From: Adenanthera pavonina
Taxonomy: Eukaryota > Streptophyta > Magnoliopsida > Fabales > Fabaceae
DNA: 64,000 nt
Reading direction: 5' to 3'
NCBI GenBank assembly: GCA_026686845.1
Contig: JAIVEN010000013.1
Span: 6,220,001 to 6,284,000 of the forward strand
Both the position numbers and the translations under genes were made by a program. Under the pieces are notes generated by a model. The model was not told where the DNA came from. It saw only the letters and a list, made by a program, of their open reading frames with translations, and ran no database searches. Of the stretch, positions 56,979 through 64,000 are shown piece after piece; the stretch's first letter is position 1, and each line of letters begins with the position of its first letter.

Positions 56979-59447
56979 CTGTAGAGCGAGAATATTAAGA
57001 ATTTAACATAGAATATCTATAAAACCAACCACATATTTGTATTGATTTTTTATTAAATTATTAAAGGATTGATAATAATGTAAGTATATATCATGGATGA
57101 TTTTTTTTCCCTGAAGATTATCGTGGAAGATATGGTTAATAAACTTTCTAAATAATGAATTCTAAATTTCTAATCAATCAAGAAATCATTCCATAATTAA
57201 ATTTTGATTCAAAATTTGTTATTAAACATTAGGAAAAATTGATTTAGGAACAATTAAAAGAAAAATTTGAAATAACATATTTGTTGAAAGAATAATATTT
57301 AATTCTCTCAGACATTTGACAAACATACACAATCAAATTAACATTTGATATTAAAGGCTGTTAACTAATAATTTGTAAATTATTAGTTTAAAAACAATTC
57401 ATCATCATTGATTGTGTATTAATTAATGATTAATAATTTTTAAATTTAAAACCTAAGTGAGAGAATATAATGATTGATAGAGAATAAATTGGTCAATGCA
57501 ATTTTAAATAATAAATTATAATCAATAAAGAGATCCTCTCAAAATTAATTTTAATTCAAAATTTTAATTGAATATATTCAAAAACGATTTTGATTAGTAG
57601 AATTGATTATTATATCACGTATTCCTAATTTAACAGCAAAATAAGCTAATTAGATTTTATTTAAAATGTAATCTTTTAATTAACTACTATTTTAATTTTC
57701 AAATCCCCATGTTATCAATCATTAATTATTGATTATAAAATAAGGCTAAAATATTATTAACTCCCCTGAACTTTAAGCTTGTTGTATATAATTTTCTTAT
57801 AAACTTTAAAAGTTTAAAACTAAAACTCCAAACTTTTGGACTTGGCAATGAGGCCGTTGCCGTTAAAATAACAGTTAAATCTAACTCCACATGCCATGTC
57901 ATGCTTTCTTTCTTTTGCCACATATGTGCCATGTCATACAATACAAGCTACAAATACTTAGCACAATAGAATTTCAAAGGGCACTTTGGTTATTCTCCCA
58001 ATTAGCAGTGAGCTATAGCTTCCTCTCATAGTCAGCACTTCATCTCCCGGACACACAGAAAATGCGATTGGGTCTCTCTTTTATGTCCTCCTATCCAACA
58101 ATTGCAACATTTTGAATTTATATTCGTATTCTTTAGTCGGCCATACCAATTAAAATATATTAAAATATTAGAATGGTTGGGCAGAGATGTAGTATATTTT
58201 AGGGGAGTTATTTATATTTTGGCCATAAAATAATGAAGCCAAATATTTGATGCAACCATTGTGAATTTCAACTTCTAATAGTAGTGTATAAAAATAACGT
58301 ATTCCTAATTAGATTTTATTTAAAATGTAACCTTTTAATATCAGCTACGATTTTTGAACTTCAACTTTTAATACAGTGTATAAAAAAAGTTTTTAATAAT
58401 TAAATTTTTAAATTTCCTCTAATTCGTTCTTTTGCCATGAGTATAAGCAAAAGTCAAAGTTAGACTTTGTGTAGTATTGGACTCTACCTTTCAATACCAA
58501 TATTCATGATTGGTCGGTTATATGTTAATGTGTTTTGCATTTAGAGAAGGAAAATTATGAAAATTTTTATTCTTGATTGTAAAGGAAATATAATAGACCC
58601 AATAATCAATATAGTACATAAGGAAATTTTTAGTAATTTACTTTGAAATGTTTTGTAATTGACTCTTTAGTATAATATATATTGTACAATTTAATTATAA
58701 ATAATTGGAATTGCTGGAGCATCGCATGGGGATCCAATTCTAGTTTTCTCATACAAGAAAGGTGGTTGTCACCATCATTATCATCATTATGGATAAAGTT
58801 TTATTGGATGACGCATGATTAATTGATTGATACGTGAACTTTAATGTATGACATTTGACTAATATTACAATTTATAGCTTGATTTTCTTGGGGACCTATA
58901 TATAGCTTGGTTCAGTCCATTAAACCCGCAAAGCGCATTTTTATAGTTTCAAAATGTAATCTCAATTAAGCTGTCATTGTAATATATGTAAGATTTTGTT
59001 TTATTTTAAAACTTCATGTGCTAATTTTGTAATTAAATGCTAGTTCAGAAAATAAAATGTGATTTTTTCCATAATAAAAGTGTATGATCACTTTTGTCCA
59101 ACTGCATTAGTATTGATAGTAAAAATAATACTCAAAGTGATATTTATATAATCTAATATTTTTTTTAAAAAAAATATATGCATATAAATTCTTTTTTTAC
59201 GGGAGGTGTGCACATAACATGTCTTTTGTTTTTATGGTCGATCTATAGGGAAATTAAAGAAAATGTGGGTGATTGGCTTTGGCAGGAACAAAATGAAAAA
59301 TTATTTTAAAGGAATATTCTGGGAAAAAAATAAAAATAATATGGCGTTTAAAGTTTTACATGAACTGCGCTAGGGTCGCTAGCTGTAATAATCATAAACG
59401 ATGGATTTATGCAATACACGACTTCACCAACTTTCGACAACTATACT
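56979..59447. other. AT-rich intergenic DNA between MITE and PIF element
   Basis: No gene is seen. The frames on the minus strand near 57726-57941 have no family resemblance. Confidence 0.5.
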
Positions 59448-61645
59448 GGCCTGTTTGGTATACAGGAAATTGGCTTAGGGAGAGGGAGAGGGAGGGGAAA
59501 TATAAAAAATACCTGGTTTGGTAAATCTGAAATATTGTTCTAAGAAAAGGCCCATTCCCATACCCAATGGAAGAGTCGTTCACGCTGCGGTCCGAGAGAA
59601 AAAGGAGATTTTCCTGGGAAGCCATTTTTTAAGACCATTTTGCCCTCGGTAAAATAACATTATTACTGCTTACACCTACTTAACCCTAATAAATCTAATT
59701 CGGCTTTCTCACTTGCCCAGGGAAGAGAACGCTTTGCGACGGGAGACACTGACGACAACGGCTTGGAAAACATTCACCGGTAGCAAAACCCACTAACTGA
59801 CGGTACAAATCTTCAGGTTTGTGTCTTCTTCTCCACCTGCTATTTCTTTTTCTTCATATGATTGAACACTTGCAACCATCTATGCGAGAGAAACTTGGCA
59901 AGCTTGATCTTCTATGTTTTTTTTCTTCCAATATGTGTTTTTCTTCTCTCCCTTCAAGCTTTCGAAACTTTCTTTTTTGGCCTGAAGCTTTGGAAGCTTT
60001 TTTTTTCTGGTATGCTCAAATAACTTCGAGTGTAGGGCTGAGAGACTACTTACCCATTGTCGGTCATTTGATAAATGTCCTTCTTTATACATTCAGTTTG
60101 CAATGTTTGTGATATAGGGGAAAAATGTGGGGGCAAGCCGTATCGTGGGTTCACTTGATCTACTTGATAATATTTAATAATAAAGTTATTAGTAATTAAT
60201 TTACATACTAGTGTTGGCATTCATGATGTTGATCATGGCGTGTAAGAGATATCTAGAGACATAACTGGGTTTATATCAAGTTAAATGCAGGCTCCTTTAT
60301 TTTGAAAATCTTGCAATATTTGATTTCTCTGTATTGGCTAAATTATGTACGATGGTGCTCCTTGTGTTTAAACTTTAACATCGGGAATAGAAAACCCCAA
60401 TTAATGAAACTACTACTATATTTTATTTTTGGCATACAAGTAAGGAAACAAGAAATAAGAATTAAGAAACCACCGTTCCTAATTTCTTTCTTTTTTGTTT
60501 CTTTCATGATGCCTAAGCAATGGAATTCCCCTCTTTAAGCTTAATGAATTGTTCAGTTAAATTGGACATTCAATTTAACGACACCCAAGGATTCTATTTT
60601 TTTTCAATTTAAATCTCTTTTGTATTTATTTATTCATTTTTGCTTGATGGGTGTTCGCCATTTGTTTCCCTCTTCCTTGATGGGTATTTGCCATTTATTT
60701 TTCTTGTGCGGCAAAGATGACTTAATTTGGGATTTAGATGCTTTTTGGCAAAATTGGGTTATAAACTGTTGGTTTTAACATGAACTTTTCTTTCTGATTA
60801 AATGCTTGTGTAAGGAATTTGTTAGTTGCTACTTGTAATGCTTGTTTCTATCTGTGAAGTTTTTGAGGGTTTCTACGTGAACTAGAATTTTGTTACTTAG
60901 ATGATTCATGACATCTTAGTTGGTTTGTTAAAACGAATCCATGAGCCAATAAGGAAGTTTGTGTTTGAGTGTGCTTGCCATATATTTTATTGGAAGGCTA
61001 AAAGCAATGTTGTGTATAACATCAAAATATGAGAAAGACTTTTCTTCTGTTGGATAAATTCTTTCATATAATTAATATGAGGGTGTTTGTATTTCCTCTA
61101 AGCATGTTTTTCTTTACCTAGCAATCTGGCCCAAGCATGAGTGCTATGACTTTGGGTATATGCAATCTATTTGCAGTTGTTAACATAGAAACCTTCAAAA
61201 ACTATTTGATAGGATATTCCCTATTAGGATGCTCTAGTTGGGCAGATTTGCTTTTCCATTCTTCAGGTAACCTCATGCTATGGACTTTTGTAAAACATTA
61301 AGTTGGATAACTGATAGGCTGTGTTTAAGATTCTGATATGATGTTGTATTTTACCTTTTAAAAGAGGGAGAATTATGATATGTTATGTTCTATGGCATTA
61401 GGATATTCTAATTACCATCTTCTCAGCATTAAATTTTTGGAATCCAATGTATGAGCTAGCTAAATTCATTTTGCAATAAGTTGCCAAGGTTTTTTTTTTT
61501 TTTTTAGATTGATGGATTACATGCTTTATTTTTATTCATATAGCATGGTGTTTTGTTAATATTGGTATTAATTACTCTTGGTGAATTAGGATTAATATGG
61601 TTTGGGAATTTGATGATATGGTGTTGTTATTTTAACTATACAGTG

Positions 61646-63044
61646 ATGGATCCCGCAAGAAGAGAAATTGTAGTTCATTTGTTGATATGGTGGCTAACTA
61701 TGGTCAACACAATGTACCAATATTTTATGACCACTTGTGTTATGGTAGCCATGCGTAGGCGTCATATTAGTAATAGGCCATATACCGTAGACTTCTATGC
61801 TAGAAGAACCCACATCCGTAATTTGGTGTATAGCAGTGACATTACTTGCTATAATCAACTCAGGATGCGTAGGGCCACATTTGATAGGCTATGTCAAATG
61901 CTTGAGAGTATAGGTGGTCTAAAACCAACAAAAAATATGCTTGTTGATGAACAAGTAGCAATGTTTTTACACATTCTTGCACACCATGTCAAGAATAGAG
62001 TTATACAATTTTATTTTGGAAGGTCTGGGGAAACTATTAGTAGGTGCTTTAATTTAGTATTGAATGCTATGATGCGATTGGGTAGAGAGTTATGGAAAAA
62101 ACCAGAGCCTGTTGCTGAGAATTCAGAAGACGATAGATGGAAGTGGTTTAAGGTAATTTAAACCTTCTTGTCTATTCACATCCACCTCTATACCATGTCT
62201 TTTTATATACTCATGGGTTTGTCTTTTATGTGTAGGATTGTTTGGGAGCCATTGATGGAACACACATAAGAATAAAGGTGCCAATGGCTGATAAACCTCG
62301 ATATCGAAACCGTAAAGGCGAAATTACAACCAATGTCTTAGGTGTTTGCTCCCAAGATGCACAATTTATTTATGTCTTGCCTGGTTGGGAAGGTTCTGCG
62401 GCTGATGGAAGAGTTTTGCGTGATGCAATCACAAGAAGGCATGGGTTGAAAGTCCCACAGGGTGAGATGATATCTTTCAATTGTGTTGTATATAACGACT
62501 TCATTTATGTCTTATAGTTTGATTATATATGTCAATTAAAGCTACTAGCTTTGTTCTAATTGTGATTAATGTTGTTATAAACTATGTAGGTCAATACTAT
62601 TTGGTAGATGCTGAGTTCACTAACTGTGAAGGTTTCCTTGCACCATATAGAGGCCAAAGATACCACTTGAATGAATAGAGAGAGGGTCGAGTTCCAGTAA
62701 CACCACGTGAATGTTTCAATATGAGACATTCAACAACACGTAATGTCATTGAAAGGTGCTTTGGAATGTTGAAGTTACGATGGGCAATTCTTCGAAGTCC
62801 ATCATTTTATCCTGTGCAAACACATAATCGGGTTATATTAGCTTGTTGTCTATTGCATAACCTCATTCGACAAGAAGGAGAAGATCCACTTGAGGATGAG
62901 TTTGATGCTATGGAGACAAATAATCCTAATCTTGATGTCAATCCCATCCAAACCATCGAAACTTCTGATGCATGGAGCAATTTTCATGAGACATTGGCCA
63001 ATGAGATGTTTGTGGATTTTCTTAGTCATAGATCTTATAGATGA
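61646..63044 (+). pseudogene. HARBI1/ALP1-like DDE transposase with one nonsense codon
   Basis: Three exons (61646-62152, 62236-62461, 62590-63044) with GT-AG introns join to a 395-codon frame broken only once, by TAG at 62676-62678. An acceptor AG lies directly before the start ATG, so an upstream leader exon is likely. The catalytic triad is visible: D in DCLGAIDGTHI, D in YLVDAEFTNCEGF, E in TRNVIERCFGMLKLRW. The N-terminal part (MRRATFDRLCQMLESIGGLK) is the usual helix-turn-helix-like region. At the stop, relatives read HLNEW or HLSEW, so TGG has become TAG. As drawn, the product would lose the catalytic Glu and be inactive. Domesticated relatives (ALP1-type) exist, but the stop argues against that here. 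Confidence 0.85.
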
Positions 63045-63278
63045 AAGTGAGGAGATACATAGTTTAAGGGTGTCTTGATTGTAATTTTGTGTGGATCATA
63101 TCTTGGAGTATGTTTGATTTCTATGGGTGCTAACTATTGTTATGTGATATTATATTCCTAGACTTATATAATTTCCTGTATGTGGTATATAATTTCCCAT
63201 ATGTGGTTTGATTGCATTTGGATTTGAATTTATGTTCCTTGACTTACACTAATGGTTATTTGCATGTTAAGTTGGGTG

Positions 63279-64000
63279 ATGGCATCTCAGGGCCCTTCGA
63301 AGCCAAAGTCTCATGTGTGGACCGCAGAAGAGGACTCGTTGCTAGTGGAGTGCCTCCTTCAGCTTCGAGTTGAAGGCTCATACATTGCAGACAATGGCTT
63401 CAAACCTGGGTTTTTACCCCACCTAGAGAAAATGTTGGAAATCAAGAAACCTGGATGTGGGTTGAAGGGAAATCCTCACATCCAATCTCGAATTAAAACC
63501 TTAAAAAAAATCTGGTTTACCTTGTATGATATGTTATATGGTCCAAATTCATCTGGATTTGGGTGGGATCCTGTGAATGCATGTGCTTTTGCTGAAAATG
63601 CTGTGTGAGATGAATATGTGAAGGTATCATTATATACTTCATTATTTGTTAATTTTTGTTTAAGTTAATAAGGTATGTTCTTATATTGACCATTTTACAT
63701 GTAGAGTCACAAGGATGCTGCAAAATGTAGGAACAAATCATTCCCACTTTTTGAGTCTTTATGCATAGTGTTTGGCAAAGACAGAGCTACAGGGAAAGAA
63801 GCTCGCACTGACTATGATTTTGTTGATGACATGGACCGAGGTAACAATCAGACTCAACCTGAAGAAGCTTATGAAGAGGTAGATTTGGGCCTAGAAACAG
63901 ACCCTCTAGAGCAATTTACAGAGCAAGAAGTCAACAATACAAGTGAGGTCTCATGCTCAAGGAAGAGGAAGAGGAATAGCCGTGATCGGGATGAGTTGAT
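63279..64000 (+). pseudogene. SANT/Myb-like partner protein of PIF/Harbinger, nonsense codon, partial
   Basis: Exon 63279-63623 and exon 63705 to the window end (phase 0 junction). The first part, VWTAEEDSLLVECLLQLRVE through IQSRIKTLKKIWFTLYDMLY, is the Myb/SANT-like (Myb_DNA-bind_3) domain encoded by the second gene of plant PIF/Harbinger elements. It binds DNA and helps bring the transposase to the nucleus and the ends. TGA at 63606-63608 sits where relatives have Trp (V-W-DEYVK), again a TGG loss. After it the frame is open through SHKDAAKCRNKSFPLFESL, an acidic stretch and a basic KRKRN run to the end of the window. Confidence 0.8.

Larger units (their letters stand above)
59448..64000 (+). 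mobile_element. PIF/Harbinger transposon, right end beyond the window
   Basis: The left end GGCCTGTTTGGTATACAGG is followed by GGGAGAGGGAGAGGGAGGGG, matching in style the TIR of the MITE at 56311-56975. A GC-richer leader (59710-59820) follows. Two genes typical of the superfamily then lie in the same direction: a DDE transposase (61646-63044) and a SANT/Myb-like protein (63279 onward). The exact first base and the target-site duplication are uncertain because the right end is not in the window. Confidence 0.7.

Noticed and set aside
1..64000. CRISPR arrays, rRNA or intact tRNA genes
   Set aside because: No regularly spaced identical repeats with unique spacers, no rRNA-like conserved blocks and no complete tRNA cloverleaf were seen. 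The window is plant nuclear DNA.

Overview
The window looks like nuclear DNA of a eudicot plant. Its genes are split by AT-rich, GT-AG introns. The intergenic DNA is strongly AT-rich and full of plant transposon types (long Ty3/gypsy and Ty1/copia LTRs, LINE and SINE remnants, CACTA, PIF/Harbinger, Mutator-like and Tourist-like MITEs). All recognisable host genes belong to plant families. I cannot name the species.

Four host genes are supported. From left to right: (1) 576-3310 (+), a three-exon coiled-coil protein of the plant At5g41620-like ('USO1-related') family. (2) 24273-24908 (+), a single-exon S40/DUF584 senescence-regulator protein. (3) 34562-36440 (-), a four-exon class III peroxidase of the PRX42 type. 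(4) 45306-52122 (-), a nine-exon TYW2/3/4 fusion for wybutosine synthesis in tRNA-Phe. For the multi-exon genes I joined the exons by hand. All splice sites are GT-AG and every frame closes: 579, 336 and 1065 aa. The host genes do not form a pathway; they are independent loci separated by repeats.

The repeat landscape is the richer part. 3.7-9 kb: a pair of related MITEs and a 5'-truncated LINE with a broken RNase H end. 9.1-13.1 kb: a very long (about 4 kb) Ogre/Tat-like gypsy LTR carrying an internal alternating A/B repeat. 14.2-15.8 kb: a clean SIRE-type copia solo LTR with target-site duplication AATTT. 17.1-22.3 kb: a palindromic Mutator-like MITE and a Tourist-like MITE. 31.9-32.7 kb: two convergent RNase H-like remnants. 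37.3-44.2 kb: a 3.6-kb tandem duplication in which one copy carries a 378-bp insertion and the other keeps the empty site. 53.5-56.0 kb: a CACTA-like element. 56.3-57.0 kb: a G-quadruplex-rich MITE. 59.4 kb to the window end: a two-gene PIF/Harbinger element (DDE transposase plus SANT/Myb-like protein), each gene broken by a Trp-to-stop change.

The most unusual observation is scattered rather than one locus. At least a dozen places carry a tiny insertion (about 12-31 bp) made only of a poly(A)/poly(T) run plus a few bases in which C directly precedes the A-run, flanked by 9-19-bp direct repeats. They look like retroposon insertions truncated almost to the tail, and they share a 3'-end signature with the larger LINE copy in the same window.
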